Positions 44,319 to 55,772 of a stretch of 64,000 nt of DNA are shown here, in pieces. The position numbers were made by a program, and so were the translations under genes. Where the stretch lies: NCBI GenBank assembly GCA_002401765.2, contig NVTY02000032.1, positions 1-64,000 of the forward strand, given 5' to 3'. The DNA is from Thiotrichaceae bacterium (GTDB taxonomy: Bacteria; Pseudomonadota; Gammaproteobacteria; SZUA-140). The notes under the pieces are model-generated. The model saw only the letters and a list, made by a program, of their open reading frames with translations, did no database searches and was not told the DNA's origin. Position 1 is the first letter of the stretch; every line of letters begins with the position of its first letter.

Positions 44319-44609
44319 ATGGCTGAAACAATAGACGAGATTACGATTGACTACTCAGAAGATGGCATTGAGTTGGTTAAGCAGCTTGATAAAGAGGTGC
44401 TAACAAAAGGTGCGTGGTCAACGATTATCTATAAATACCAGGAATGGGATAAACGCAAAGAAGAATATAGCCAAATTAAGTACACTATTCGTCGTTACCA
44501 GAAGCGTAATGGTGAATACATGCAGAAATCCAAGTTTAATATCTCAAGCAAAGAGCAAGCTGGAAAAATCATCGGTGCGTTACAGAAGTGGACCGCTGAA
44601 GAAGATTAG
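44319..44609 (+). CDS. Small charged protein, unknown
   Basis: A 96-residue soluble protein: acidic N-terminus (AETIDEITIDYSEDGIEL), basic aromatic middle (IYKYQEWDKRKEEYSQIKY then IRRYQKRNGEYMQKSKFNI) and a short C-terminal helix (AGKIIGALQKW). TTGGAGG precedes the ATG. The beta-hairpin-like basic middle might bind nucleic acid, but that is speculation. It lies between the lipoprotein and sucA. Confidence 0.6.
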   Translation: MAETIDEITIDYSEDGIELVKQLDKEVLTKGAWSTIIYKYQEWDKRKEEYSQIKYTIRRYQKRNGEYMQKSKFNISSKEQAGKIIGALQKWTAEED

Positions 44610-44735
44610 TGCTGTTCTGGTTTTTTGAAATAAAAATAACGACAAACTCAGAAGACTATAGAAATTCTAATGTTTACCGACACTATTTAATGTAGTGTCT
44701 TAATAATAGACAGAATTTGCATTGATAGGTGGATC

Positions 44736-47624
44736 ATGGACGGGCGTTCCAACAATAAATCACTGGACGAGCTGTGGGAAAGTTCCTACCTTGCGGGCGG
44801 GAATGCAGCTTATCTGGAACAGCTTTACGAAAGTTTTTTAGAAGACCCTAACTCAATTGATGATACGTGGCGAGAGCGTTTTGAGACATTGCCGAGTGTT
44901 AATGGCAACGCTAAAGAGGTGTCGCATGAGGCAATCAAAGAGTCTTTTCGCCAGTTAGCGAGGCAGCGGCCCATCCGTGTTGCTGCTGGCACCTCTGCGA
45001 TGGGTGCTGGAATTGGTTCTGGGCAAGGTGTAAAGCAGGCACAGATCCTCCAGTTTATCGATTCATACCGTTTTTTAGGTCACCTTCAATCAAACCTTGA
45101 TCCGCTGGGTATGAGCGAGCAGACCGAGGTGGTTGAACTGCGTCTGGTGCACTATGGCCTAGCCGAGCAAGATCTCGACACCACCTTTCAAACGGGCACG
45201 TTGTCAATCGACGGCCAAAACAGTGCGCCGCTACAAAAAATTGTTGATCATCTCAAACGGCTCTATTGTGGCAATGTGGGTGTGGAATACATGCACATTG
45301 CAGAGGCGGCTGAGCGCAACTGGATTATGCAGCGTATTGAAGCGGGGTATGGCTCCGGTACTTTTTCAGACGAGGCGAAAAAGCAGCTGCTTGATCGCAT
45401 CACCGCCGCAGAAGGGCTCGAGCGTTACCTGCATACCAAATATACCGGACAAAAACGATTCTCGCTGGAAGGGGCTGAGTCGCTGATTCCCATGTTGGAT
45501 AAAATTGTGAAACGCGGTGGTAGCCATGGGGTAAAAGAGATCATTGTGGGCATGGCGCATCGCGGCCGCCTGAATGTGTTGATTAACATTATGGGTAAAA
45601 ATCCGGCTGACCTGTTTCTTGAGTTTGAAGGCAAGGCGCGTAATAACATTGACGGCACGGGTGATGTGAAATACCACCTCGGTTTTTCATCCAACATTAA
45701 CACCCCCGGTGGGCCGGTGCATATGGCGCTGGCATTTAACCCATCACACCTGGAAATTGTTGGCCCGGTGGTCGAAGGCTCGGTGCGCGCACGCCAGGAA
45801 GGGCGCAACGATTATGAGGGTGATCAAGTGATACCGATTGTCATTCACGGTGATGCGGCATTTGCTGGACAGGGCGTGGTGATGGAGACCTTTAATATGT
45901 CTCAATCACGCGGCTACGCCACAAAAGGCACCATCCATATTGTGATCAACAATCAGGTTGGCTTTACCACCAGCAACCAAAAAGATTCACGCTCAACCAT
46001 GTACTGTACCGACGTCGCGAAGATGGTCAATGCACCGATCTTCCATGTGAATAGCGATGACCCGGAAGCGGTCTTGTTTGTGACCCAGGTGGCGCTTGAT
46101 TATCGCATGGCCTTTCATAAGGATGTGGTGATTGACCTGGTCTGTTATCGCCGCCACGGCCATAGTGAGGCGGATGAACCTTCTGCTACACAACCGCTGA
46201 TGTACCAACATATTAAGAAGATGAAAACCACGCGCGCGCTTTATGCCGATGCGCTGGTGAGAGAAGGTGTGATTGATGAGGCGGAAGCGAAGGCATTTAT
46301 GAACCGCTTCCGCGATGCGCTGGATGCGGGTGATGGCGTGGTGCCTGAGTTTATTCGTGAAGAAGAGATTGAAATCCCCTATACCTTTGACTGGAAACCT
46401 TATCTGAATGGTGATATTACAGCGCCAGTGGATACCCGTATTAAACTGACTAAGTTGCGCCAATACGCGGAAACAATGCACAAATTGCCGGACGGTTTTG
46501 TGTTGCATTCCAATGTGAACAAAATTTTCACCAGCCGTCATAAGATGGCTGCGGGTGCGCTGCCGGTTGACTGGGGGTTTGCCGAAAACATGGCCTATGC
46601 AACCTTGCTGAAAGACGGTTTTAGTGTTCGGCTCTCAGGTCAGGATTCTGGCCGCGGTACTTTTTTTCATCGCCATGCGGTGCTTTATAACCAGCAAGAC
46701 GGTGAGACCCATGTGCCACTGCGTTATCTGGCGGATGAAAGCAAAGAAAAGCCGGTCAATTTTCTGGTGATCAACTCGTTACTATCGGAAGAGGCGGTGC
46801 TGGCATTTGAGTATGGCTATTCCACCACTGATCCCAATACATTGACCATCTGGGAGGCGCAGTTTGGTGATTTTGCCAATAACGCACAGGTGGTGATCGA
46901 CCAATTTATCAGTGCCGGCGAGCAAAAATGGGGCCGCTTGAGTGGCCTGGTGATGTTGCTGCCACATGGCTATGAAGGGCAGGGGCCAGAGCATTCATCG
47001 GCTCGTCTGGAGCGTTACATGCAGCTCTGCGCGCAGCATAATATGCAGGTCTGTATGCCAACAACACCCGCGCAGATGTTTCATCTACTGCGCCGTCAGA
47101 TGTTAATGAATTGCCGCAAGCCACTGATTGTGATGACACCGAAAAGTCTATTGCGCCATCGTCGCGCCGTGAACTCGCTTGAAGACCTCTGTGATGGTCG
47201 CTTTCAAACCGTGATTCCAGAGGTCAAAGCGCTCAATGATGAGGAAGTGAAACGCGTCGTTATCTGTAGTGGTAAGGTCTATTATGACATTTTTGATAAA
47301 CGCGAAAAGGATGAGCGCAAAGACGTCGCGGTGCTGCGTATTGAGCAGCTCTACCCGTTCCCTAAAGAGGCATTGAAAGCAGAGTTAGAGCGCTACCCCA
47401 ATGCGACGAAATTTATCTGGTGCCAGGAAGAACCGATGAATCAGGGGGCGTGGTTTTCGAGCCAGCATCACATGCGCACGGTACTGGGCAAAGAATTTTA
47501 TCTTGAGTATGCAGGGCGACCTTTTTCAGCAGCACCGGCAGTGGGCTATATGCCACTTCATATTCAACAACTGCAGGATCTGTTAGCGGACGCACTGGGC
47601 GAAAACCCTGCTGCAGCCCAATGA
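44736..47624 (+). CDS. sucA: 2-oxoglutarate dehydrogenase E1 component
   Basis: A 962-residue thiamine-diphosphate enzyme that decarboxylates 2-oxoglutarate and succinylates the lipoyl group of E2. It has the N-terminal E2-binding helix (LDELWESSYLAGGNAAYLEQLY split by the loop), IIVGMAHRGRLNVLINIMGK, the TPP-binding GDAAFAGQGVVMET and NNQVGFTTS, RRHGHSEADEPS and SGQDSGRGTFFHRHAV. Length is normal. It starts a sucA-sucB-lpd-sucC block on one strand; no sdh genes precede it. Confidence 0.96.
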   Translation: MDGRSNNKSLDELWESSYLAGGNAAYLEQLYESFLEDPNSIDDTWRERFETLPSVNGNAKEVSHEAIKESFRQLARQRPIRVAAGTSAMGAGIGSGQGVKQAQILQFIDSYRFLGHLQSNLDPLGMSEQTEVVELRLVHYGLAEQDLDTTFQTGTLSIDGQNSAPLQKIVDHLKRLYCGNVGVEYMHIAEAAERNWIMQRIEAGYGSGTFSDEAKKQLLDRITAAEGLERYLHTKYTGQKRFSLEGAESLIPMLDKIVKRGGSHGVKEIIVGMAHRGRLNVLINIMGKNPADLFLEFEGKARNNIDGTGDVKYHLGFSSNINTPGGPVHMALAFNPSHLEIVGPVVEGSVRARQEGRNDYEGDQVIPIVIHGDAAFAGQGVVMETFNMSQSRGYATKGTIHIVINNQVGFTTSNQKDSRSTMYCTDVAKMVNAPIFHVNSDDPEAVLFVTQVALDYRMAFHKDVVIDLVCYRRHGHSEADEPSATQPLMYQHIKKMKTTRALYADALVREGVIDEAEAKAFMNRFRDALDAGDGVVPEFIREEEIEIPYTFDWKPYLNGDITAPVDTRIKLTKLRQYAETMHKLPDGFVLHSNVNKIFTSRHKMAAGALPVDWGFAENMAYATLLKDGFSVRLSGQDSGRGTFFHRHAVLYNQQDGETHVPLRYLADESKEKPVNFLVINSLLSEEAVLAFEYGYSTTDPNTLTIWEAQFGDFANNAQVVIDQFISAGEQKWGRLSGLVMLLPHGYEGQGPEHSSARLERYMQLCAQHNMQVCMPTTPAQMFHLLRRQMLMNCRKPLIVMTPKSLLRHRRAVNSLEDLCDGRFQTVIPEVKALNDEEVKRVVICSGKVYYDIFDKREKDERKDVAVLRIEQLYPFPKEALKAELERYPNATKFIWCQEEPMNQGAWFSSQHHMRTVLGKEFYLEYAGRPFSAAPAVGYMPLHIQQLQDLLADALGENPAAAQ

Positions 47625-47658
47625 TCAGATGCTGAATCAATTTTAAAAAGGAAGACTG

Positions 47659-48867
47659 ATGGCAATTGACGTAAACGTACCTAGCTTTCCTGAATCGGTA
47701 GCCGATGGCTCTGTGATCGCATGGCATAAACAACCCGGCGACCCGGTAAGCCGCGATGAAGTGTTGGCAGAGATCGAGACCGACAAGGTGGTTTTTGAAG
47801 TCCCCGCACCGGAAGATGGTGTGCTGCTGGAGATCCTCGAAAACGAAGGGGCCACGGTGTTGTCACAGCAGTTGCTAGCGCGGATTGATGCCGGTGCAGT
47901 GGCATCCAAACCGGCCGCCTCTGAAGCGCCAGTTCCTGCGGTAGAAGATAAAGCAGCGACTGCTGCGGATGTTGCGATTGCCCCGGCAGCGCGTAAACTG
48001 ATGGCTGAACAAGGACTCGATGCGGCTCAGGTAAGCGGCAGTGGTAAGGGGGGGCGTATCCTTAAAGAAGATGTGCTTAAGGTGATTGACAGTGCGCCAG
48101 CCACAAAATCAGCCGCACCCGCTAAAGCAGCACTGGCTACACCTGTCGTAACAGATAACCTTGAAGGTCGCCCAGAAAAACGGGTGCCGATGAGTCGCCT
48201 ACGTGCCCGCGTCGCCGAGCGTTTGTTAGAAGCGCAGCATAACGCCGCGATGCTCACTACCTTTAATGAAGTGAATATGAAGCCGGTGATGGAGCTACGT
48301 GCCCGTCACCGTGATGCCTTTGAAAAGGCGCATGATGTACGACTTGGCTTTATGTCCTTTTTTGTCAAGGCAGCCGTTGAGGCCTTGAAACAGATTCCCG
48401 CTATCAATGCCTCGATTGAAGGCACTGATGTGATCTATCACGGCTTCTATGATATTGGCATCGCGGTCAGTTCACCGCGCGGTTTGGTGGTGCCTGTACT
48501 GCGCGATGTCGATCAGATGAGCATGGCAGAGATCGAAGCGAAAATCAGAGAGCTCGCACAAAAGGCGCAGAACAAATCCCTCTCGATTGAAGACATCTCG
48601 GGTGGCACCTTTACCATTACCAACGGCGGCGTGTTTGGCTCAATGCTTTCGACGCCCATTATTAATCCACCACAGAGTGGTATTTTGGGGATGCACAATA
48701 TTCAGGATCGTGCGATGGTTGTTAATGGTGAAGTGGTCGTACTACCAATGATGTACCTTGCGCACTCATATGACCACCGGCTGATTGATGGCAAAGAGGC
48801 GGTGCAGTTCCTGGTCAAGATCAAGCAGATGCTGGAAGATCCGGCGCGCATACTGCTGGAAGTGTAA
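47659..48867 (+). CDS. sucB: 2-oxoglutarate dehydrogenase E2 (dihydrolipoyl succinyltransferase)
   Basis: A 402-residue E2 core. Lipoyl domain (residues 1-76) with lipoylated Lys 43 in [13 protein letters not shown]; Ala/Pro linker; peripheral-subunit-binding domain ([18 protein letters not shown]); catalytic domain ending in [13 protein letters not shown] with the active-site His and Asp. It transfers the succinyl group to CoA. It lies 34 bp after sucA, with AAAGGAAG before the ATG. Confidence 0.96.
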   Translation: MAIDVNVPSFPESVADGSVIAWHKQPGDPVSRDEVLAEIETDKVVFEVPAPEDGVLLEILENEGATVLSQQLLARIDAGAVASKPAASEAPVPAVEDKAATAADVAIAPAARKLMAEQGLDAAQVSGSGKGGRILKEDVLKVIDSAPATKSAAPAKAALATPVVTDNLEGRPEKRVPMSRLRARVAERLLEAQHNAAMLTTFNEVNMKPVMELRARHRDAFEKAHDVRLGFMSFFVKAAVEALKQIPAINASIEGTDVIYHGFYDIGIAVSSPRGLVVPVLRDVDQMSMAEIEAKIRELAQKAQNKSLSIEDISGGTFTITNGGVFGSMLSTPIINPPQSGILGMHNIQDRAMVVNGEVVVLPMMYLAHSYDHRLIDGKEAVQFLVKIKQMLEDPARILLEV

Positions 48868-48908
48868 TCATCTTTTGTAACAGCTTTAATCAGGGAGAGG
48901 GCTGCTAA

Positions 48909-50351
<1,443 letters not shown>

Positions 50352-50385
50352 AATTTGAACAGGAGTTCCTGGTTAAGTAACACCT

Positions 50386-50490
50386 TGTCATCGCGAGCGA
50401 AGCGCGGCGACCTCGTTGTTAGATAACGTGAGATTGCCGCGTCATTTTACCCCAAGGGCACTTCCTTCGGGCGCACTCCTCGCAATGACA
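50386..50490. repeat. Palindromic intergenic element between lpdA and sucC
   Basis: A 105-bp stretch starting TGTCATCGCGAGCGAAGCGC and ending CTCCTCGCAATGACA, so its ends are inverted (TGTCAT-GCGAG on both). Elements with this TGTCATTGCGAG look are common dispersed repeats in several proteobacteria. It lies where the suc transcript would continue and may form a large hairpin in the mRNA. No second copy is seen here. Confidence 0.65.
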
Positions 50491-50530
50491 GTTAATCAGG
50501 GGCCAGTAATTAACAAAGGGATCAACCGAC

Positions 50531-51700
50531 ATGAATCTACATGAATACCAGGCGAAAGCACTGTTTGCAGAATACGGCATCGCCGTGCCAAACAATCGAG
50601 TGGTTAAGGATGCTGCGCAAGTGGATGAAGCGCTGACGGCATTGGGTGGTAGCCGCTGGGTGGTGAAGGCGCAGGTACATGCGGGTGGTCGAGGCAAGGC
50701 GGGTGGCGTCAAGATTACCGATAGCAAGGCTGAAGTGATTGATACGATTAAGTCGATGCTCGGCACCCACCTCGTCACCTTTCAGACCGATGCCAAAGGA
50801 CAACCGGTTAAGCAGATGATGATTGAGACACCCTGCGATATTGAGCGTGAGCTCTATCTCGGCATGGTGATTGATCGCTCACTGAAATGCATTACCGTCA
50901 TGGCCTCAACCGAAGGTGGCATGGAAATCGAAAAGGTCGCGGAAGAGACGCCGGAAAAGATTCTTAAAATCCCCATCGAGCCGATGGGCGATGTGATTCC
51001 TTATCAGGGGCGCAAGCTCGCCTTTGGTCTGGGGCTTGAAGGCAAACAGGTCGGCCAGTTTGTGAAGATGCTAACCGCACTGGTACGTCTGTTTAAAGAG
51101 AAAGATCTTAGCTTGATGGAGATCAATCCATTGGTTGTCACTCAAACAGGAGACATCGTCTGTCTCGATGGAAAAATTAATATTGATGACAACGCACTAT
51201 ATCGCCATAAAGAACTGCAGGTGTTACGTGATGCCTCTCAGGAAGATGCACGCGAAGCCCATGCGAGTGAATGGGACCTCAATTATATTGCACTCGATGG
51301 TAACATCGGCTGTATGGTGAATGGTGCCGGTCTTGCCATGGCAACGATGGATCTGATTAAACTACAAGGTGGCGAGCCAGCCAACTTTCTAGATGTGGGT
51401 GGTACGGCAGATAAAGAGCGCGTCGCAGAAGCGTTTAAAATTATTTTGTCGGACGATAAAGTGAAAGGAGTGCTGGTCAATATCTTTGGTGGCATCGTGC
51501 GTTGCGACATGATTGCCGAAGGGGTGATCGGTGCGATCAAAGAGGTGGGTATTAAAGTACCAGTCGTGGTTCATCTCGAAGGCAACAACGCTGCATGTGG
51601 ATTGGCACTGCTGGAAGAAAGTGGCCTTGATATTATCGCCGCCAAAGGGTTGAAAGAGTCAGCGACTAAAATCGTTGAAGCGGTTGCCGCTACCCCTTAG
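50531..51700 (+). CDS. sucC: Succinyl-CoA synthetase (ADP-forming) beta subunit
   Basis: A 389-residue ATP-grasp subunit: [38 protein letters not shown], the metal-binding [21 protein letters not shown] over residues 195-215, and the C-terminal [16 protein letters not shown]-like block ([20 protein letters not shown]). It normally pairs with the alpha subunit SucD. The 3' side shows only a hairpin and a small zinc-ribbon gene, so sucD is not adjacent. Confidence 0.95.
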   Translation: MNLHEYQAKALFAEYGIAVPNNRVVKDAAQVDEALTALGGSRWVVKAQVHAGGRGKAGGVKITDSKAEVIDTIKSMLGTHLVTFQTDAKGQPVKQMMIETPCDIERELYLGMVIDRSLKCITVMASTEGGMEIEKVAEETPEKILKIPIEPMGDVIPYQGRKLAFGLGLEGKQVGQFVKMLTALVRLFKEKDLSLMEINPLVVTQTGDIVCLDGKINIDDNALYRHKELQVLRDASQEDAREAHASEWDLNYIALDGNIGCMVNGAGLAMATMDLIKLQGGEPANFLDVGGTADKERVAEAFKIILSDDKVKGVLVNIFGGIVRCDMIAEGVIGAIKEVGIKVPVVVHLEGNNAACGLALLEESGLDIIAAKGLKESATKIVEAVAATP

Positions 51701-51710
51701 TTCAATGACA

Positions 51711-51737
51711 GGGGGCAGAGTCAGCGGACTCTGACCC
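51711..51737 (+). terminator. Hairpin after sucC
   Basis: CAGAGTC-AGCG-GACTCTG with a flanking GGG/CCC clamp, directly after the sucC stop. No T-run follows, so it may stabilise or attenuate rather than terminate. Confidence 0.45.
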
Positions 51738-51784
51738 TCAGCAGTTCGTCGGGATCACGACAAAGAGTAATCGTAGTTTTAATC

Positions 51785-51970
51785 ATGGCTGACATCCTCC
51801 CTTTTAAAAAGAAAAACCCTGCGGCTAAGGCAAAAGGTGTCACCTTATGTCGTAGCGGATTTCACAAGTGGCTGATCGAAAGCAATAAACAGTTTGATGT
51901 CAAGCAGGGTAAACTTGTGACAGCCTATAAATGTAGTCGTTGTGGCAAGACCAAGAGCAAAGCAATTTGA
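51785..51970 (+). CDS. Small zinc-ribbon-like protein
   Basis: A 61-residue basic protein with LCRSGFHKW and YKCSRCGKTKSK: three Cys and one His arranged like a zinc ribbon. Similar short proteins starting MADILPFKK occur in gammaproteobacteria with no known role. A clear ribosome site is not visible, but composition and Cys spacing support a real gene. Confidence 0.65.
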   Translation: MADILPFKKKNPAAKAKGVTLCRSGFHKWLIESNKQFDVKQGKLVTAYKCSRCGKTKSKAI

Positions 51971-52522
51971 ATTTAAGAAGCAAATCCGATAGAGCGTTTT
52001 GATCGTATCGATGCCCTGCATCAGTTATGTTTGAATGCACGTTAGCCAGTATCGCGTAAGATGCGGGAAGAGAAGGTGGAAGGCAATCGATAGCGACTAT
52101 TTTAACGAAGACGAATAACACGCGAAGTCCCAAAGCAATCCTCGGTAGTGAGTGCAAAAAATGCACTTACTGGAATTAAGCAAGCCGAATGCCATTAATC
52201 TCTCAGAAGTGTTAGTGAGTTTTATGCTGAAGGCTATGCTGTCTTTAATAGTGGTGGTCTGAGTGATGCAAAGCAAAAAATGCGTAATCTAGCACCGGGG
52301 TTATATGCGTATTTTCACCGAGAAGCGGTCCGGTATCGTTTGCCCACACCCTGAAGAGAGCGCGTAATCAGCCGTATTAATAGGGCAGCCCTAGTACACT
52401 TCTAACGAATATTCTAATGCCGAGCTATTCGTATAACCCTCTATGGCGCTCGCTAAATGAACGTGGATATAAGCCCCCACAGGACAAACCGCCATTATTG
52501 AATGACTCCAATGCTCCTGTTT
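51971..52522. other. Intergenic region with gene debris
   Basis: About 550 bp without an intact gene. A stop-free plus-strand stretch at 52199-52354 reads EFYAEGYAVFNSGGLSDAKQ then MRNLAPGLYAYFHREAVRYR and ends LPTP. It looks like the C-terminus of a lost protein rather than random DNA, but I cannot name the family. Confidence 0.35.
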
Positions 52523-53188
52523 TTATTTACCACCATACAAAAACTCCTCATGTGACGCTAACCACAACGGAAATTTAGCCATGACCTTGGTGAAAAGGGG
52601 GGCTTGCAAATGGCCATTAAGCCAACGCCTAAGATTGGGGTAGGGGGATTGTAAATACCAATGGCGATCGACGCGGGCAAACTGGCGGATAAATGGTAAT
52701 AAAGCGTAATCAGCTAAGCTGGGTGTTTCTCCCATGAAATAGGTTTGCCGACTTAGGGTTGATTCAAATTGCGTGACAAAGACTTCACATTGTCTTCGAT
52801 AATAGATTTCTGATTTTTCATGTTTGCGTTTAGCGAATTTATATTTTTCTAGGCAAGGCTTGAATTGTTTGTCGTTTAGCGTAATTAACGTGAGCATAGT
52901 GGAGAGCGCAGGGCTATCGTGCCCGTATAATAAATTTTGAGGGTCACTTTTGTTTAATGCCCATAACATAATCTTTAGGCTTTCATCGATTACCGTGCCG
53001 TCGTCCAATACTAAAACAGGCACCGTGCCCTTAGGGGAGGCTGCTAACATTTCGGGTGGTTTGTTTTTTGTGACCACTGCACGCAACATCACCGATTGAC
53101 CGGCAAGCCAGATTCCCATTCTGGCGCGCATGGCATAAGGGCAGTGTTGTAGCGAATACAGTACGGGCAGTGCCTCTCTATTAACCAT
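52523..53188 (-). CDS. Glutathione S-transferase-like protein
   Basis: A 221-residue protein. The N-terminal thioredoxin fold has a glutaredoxin-like CPYAMRARMGIWLAG (active Cys near residue 16), the cis-Pro loop KGTVPVLVLDDGTVIDESLKI split at the turn, and a helical C-terminal domain with FMGETPSLADYALLPFIRQF. Similar to Grx2/GST-type enzymes; substrate unknown. It lies 14 bp downstream of the U32 gene on the same strand. Confidence 0.8.
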   Translation of the reverse strand: MVNREALPVLYSLQHCPYAMRARMGIWLAGQSVMLRAVVTKNKPPEMLAASPKGTVPVLVLDDGTVIDESLKIMLWALNKSDPQNLLYGHDSPALSTMLTLITLNDKQFKPCLEKYKFAKRKHEKSEIYYRRQCEVFVTQFESTLSRQTYFMGETPSLADYALLPFIRQFARVDRHWYLQSPYPNLRRWLNGHLQAPLFTKVMAKFPLWLASHEEFLYGGK

Positions 53189-53202
53189 CCAATTTAGCTC
53201 TA

Positions 53203-55485
53203 TTACAGACCCTGTACATACTGAGAGTGCGTCGAAATCGTTACCATCTTGTGAAGTTGGCTGGCTGCATCGTGCGCACCCTTTAGTGCATTTTTAAAGT
53301 GATTGAGTAATTGTGCTTTATCTAGTTCAGCCTTTGAGCCTGCACCAATATCGGTCAGGTCAATAAAAAACTCATCAAATAGCTGTGATAACTCGTTAAT
53401 AATATCAAGATTTAAAAATTGCTCGTGATTATAAATGCTCGGGTAACCACCCTTTTGTTTGTCTATTGCAAAAGAAATCCCTCTTGCATTGGTGATTGTG
53501 GTTTTCTTTTTGCAGGTGAGCATGCAGTTATCATCGATGCTGGGTTTGTTGCAGCCAACGGTTTGTTGAAAAAAACACTGACGGCTAGTCATCATCAAAA
53601 TAGGATGATAAATGCTGTATAACAATTTAAAATTTTCAGGACGGGCGATATTTCTTATTTGCTGATGATTAATTTCATTGGAAATAAAGGCGCCTTTGCA
53701 ATTGAGTGTTTCTTTCAGCGTTAACAACGCATAGGAATTAGTGGTGTTTAAAAAAGGCCCTGCTATCCAGTCGATATTCAATTCGCATGCTTTATGGGCA
53801 ATGCCTGTATTATTACTCACTATGTGCTTAGCTTTAACCTCTTCAAGTACTCTAACCGCTTCTAAATAATCTTTACCAATTAAAACAGCGGGAAACCAAG
53901 GGATAAGCCGCGGATTATTTAAGAATAGTTCAATGATTTTGTTGCAGCCTTTTTTAAAGCTTTCAGGCAGTTTGAAATAGATATCGCAATCAGTCAGATC
54001 ACACAGATGTAAATCATTTTCATTAGCGATTAAAATGGACAATCTGGGTGTCACGTCTGGATCTGTTTTAGCATGATTTTGAAGCTTTGGAACATCTATC
54101 AGCGGAATAATCTCGATTGAATCATTCAGTAATAAAGCTACTTTTTTCCTGATATTACTGAGCTCTTTAAACGGAATACTTAAGTTAGATTCAAGCTGAG
54201 AGAAGATAAAACCTTCGATCGAAAATTTAGCATTATTAAAACTTTTAAAGCGCTTTTTAATCGCATCTTGATCAATAGATGATTTTTCCGCCGCAATCAG
54301 CGGTACATCTGATTTAACCACAAAGGTATCGTGGTGCTTAGTTTGAGTTTCGACGCTATGAGCAGCCTCAATCACCACGGTGACGGTCAAGGGTCCATTA
54401 AGTTTCCCTGAGAATTTAAACGTTAAATGACGTTTAGTGATGTCCAGGTGTTGTATTTTTTCAGAGACCCGTATGCCAATGTCATTTTTATCGACCTTCA
54501 GATCTTGCTGTACTTTGTTAATCTGAATCACTGAGGTCGCATTGCCAATTTCATTGGCGTGGGTAAAACTATGATCTCTTGGGTTATCGATAAACATCGA
54601 TTTGTTCATGTCACCTTGTAAAAACAGGTTTGTGAAGTCACGATTAAATACTTTATAAAGGTTTGAATTGTCGTCCAGTAATTTTCCGCTTTCAACAAAA
54701 CGATCTATCTGTTTTCGCCAACTGTCTACGACGGTATGCACGTAATTCGCGCCCTTGATGCGACCCTCTATTTTTAACGAGTCAACGCCTGCATCCACTA
54801 ATTCGGGTAAATCAAAGTAGGCGGAGTTGTCTTTTAAGTTAAGGGGATATTTGTTGCCCATAGCAGTGGGTTCGTATTCATCACGACAGGCTTGGCTGCA
54901 ACGACCACGGTTGCCTGAATTACCGACACTTACTGAGCTGGAATAACATTGCCCCGAAAATGCGATGCATAACGCACCATGCACAAACACTTCGGTTAAA
55001 ACATCGACATCGTGGGCACACGATGTGAGGGTTTTTATTTCACTGAGATTCAACTCACGCGATAAGTTAAGACGGGACGCGCCTATTTTAGCGAGGAATA
55101 ACACCTGACCTTCATTATGGGTCGTCAGTTGGGTCGATGCATGAATACTCAGGCTGGGGAAATATTTTTTGACCAGATTGAAAATCCCCAAGTCCTGAAC
55201 AATAATGCCATCAATGCCTGTATTGACAAGTTGATTAAAGAGCTTAATCAAACTGGGTAATTCACGTTCTAAAATCACTACATTCAACGTTAAAAAGACT
55301 TCACAATTGTAATTGTGCGCCAGTCTAATCACACCGTTGAGTTCATCAAAGGAAAGGTTAGAGGCACGATTTCGCGCATTAAAGACATCTAAACCACAGT
55401 AAATTGCATTTGCGCCTGCCACAATGGCCGCTTTAATCGCGTTCACATCACCACCGGGCGCTAATAATTCAATCTTTCTAGTCAT
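53203..55485 (-). CDS. rlhA: U32-family protein, RlhA-like (23S rRNA hydroxylation)
   Basis: A 760-residue protein. The U32 signature EVFVHGALCIAFSGQCYSSS, then the Cys-rich GNRGRCSQACRDEY, lies near residues 165-200. The N-terminal TIM-barrel start is IELLAPGGDVNAIKAAIVAG. A further Cys group sits near the C-terminus (RQCFFQQTVGCNK...NCMLTCKKK). E. coli RlhA (YdcP), about 650 residues, hydroxylates C2501 of 23S rRNA with an iron-sulfur cluster; this protein is some 100 residues longer. Start MTRKIE (55485) is preferred to 55497. The DNA is clearly A+T-richer than its surroundings, hinting at transfer. Confidence 0.7.
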   Translation of the reverse strand: MTRKIELLAPGGDVNAIKAAIVAGANAIYCGLDVFNARNRASNLSFDELNGVIRLAHNYNCEVFLTLNVVILERELPSLIKLFNQLVNTGIDGIIVQDLGIFNLVKKYFPSLSIHASTQLTTHNEGQVLFLAKIGASRLNLSRELNLSEIKTLTSCAHDVDVLTEVFVHGALCIAFSGQCYSSSVSVGNSGNRGRCSQACRDEYEPTAMGNKYPLNLKDNSAYFDLPELVDAGVDSLKIEGRIKGANYVHTVVDSWRKQIDRFVESGKLLDDNSNLYKVFNRDFTNLFLQGDMNKSMFIDNPRDHSFTHANEIGNATSVIQINKVQQDLKVDKNDIGIRVSEKIQHLDITKRHLTFKFSGKLNGPLTVTVVIEAAHSVETQTKHHDTFVVKSDVPLIAAEKSSIDQDAIKKRFKSFNNAKFSIEGFIFSQLESNLSIPFKELSNIRKKVALLLNDSIEIIPLIDVPKLQNHAKTDPDVTPRLSILIANENDLHLCDLTDCDIYFKLPESFKKGCNKIIELFLNNPRLIPWFPAVLIGKDYLEAVRVLEEVKAKHIVSNNTGIAHKACELNIDWIAGPFLNTTNSYALLTLKETLNCKGAFISNEINHQQIRNIARPENFKLLYSIYHPILMMTSRQCFFQQTVGCNKPSIDDNCMLTCKKKTTITNARGISFAIDKQKGGYPSIYNHEQFLNLDIINELSQLFDEFFIDLTDIGAGSKAELDKAQLLNHFKNALKGAHDAASQLHKMVTISTHSQYVQGL

Positions 55486-55577
55486 ATAATAACGCAACGT
55501 TTTTGATAGCTTTAAAATAGGGAGTGGATTTTATCTGGATCGATCAACGGGGGCCGCAATCGTTGATTACTTATCTT

Positions 55578-55716
55578 GAGACCTTTGCACGAGTCTATTT
55601 TCCGCTCCAGCTGCGTTATAAATGACCTCAAAAAAGTCATTTACTACGTGTAAACTCCGTTTTTTCGGTCATTTATGCCTTGCTGGAACGAAAACTAGTT
55701 CTCGTGCAAAGGTCTC
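55578..55716. repeat. MITE-like palindromic element, copy B
   Basis: A 139-bp element in the opposite orientation to 4282-4419 and nearly identical to it. Ends are GAGACCTTTGCACGAG and CTCGTGCAAAGGTCTC, a perfect 16-bp terminal inverted repeat. ATCTT lies on both sides, a possible 5-bp target duplication. It adjoins a broken RAYT transposase gene, but terminal repeats with a target duplication suit a DDE transposase rather than a RAYT. Confidence 0.8.
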
Positions 55717-55772
55717 ATCTTAATCGAAAAACCATACTAGTCTCAGGATATGGCAACACAGGGCGTGTGTTC

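Noticed and set aside
45993-46541. 182-codon minus-strand frame inside sucA
   Set aside because: Antisense shadow of a strongly conserved enzyme gene, with no family resemblance.
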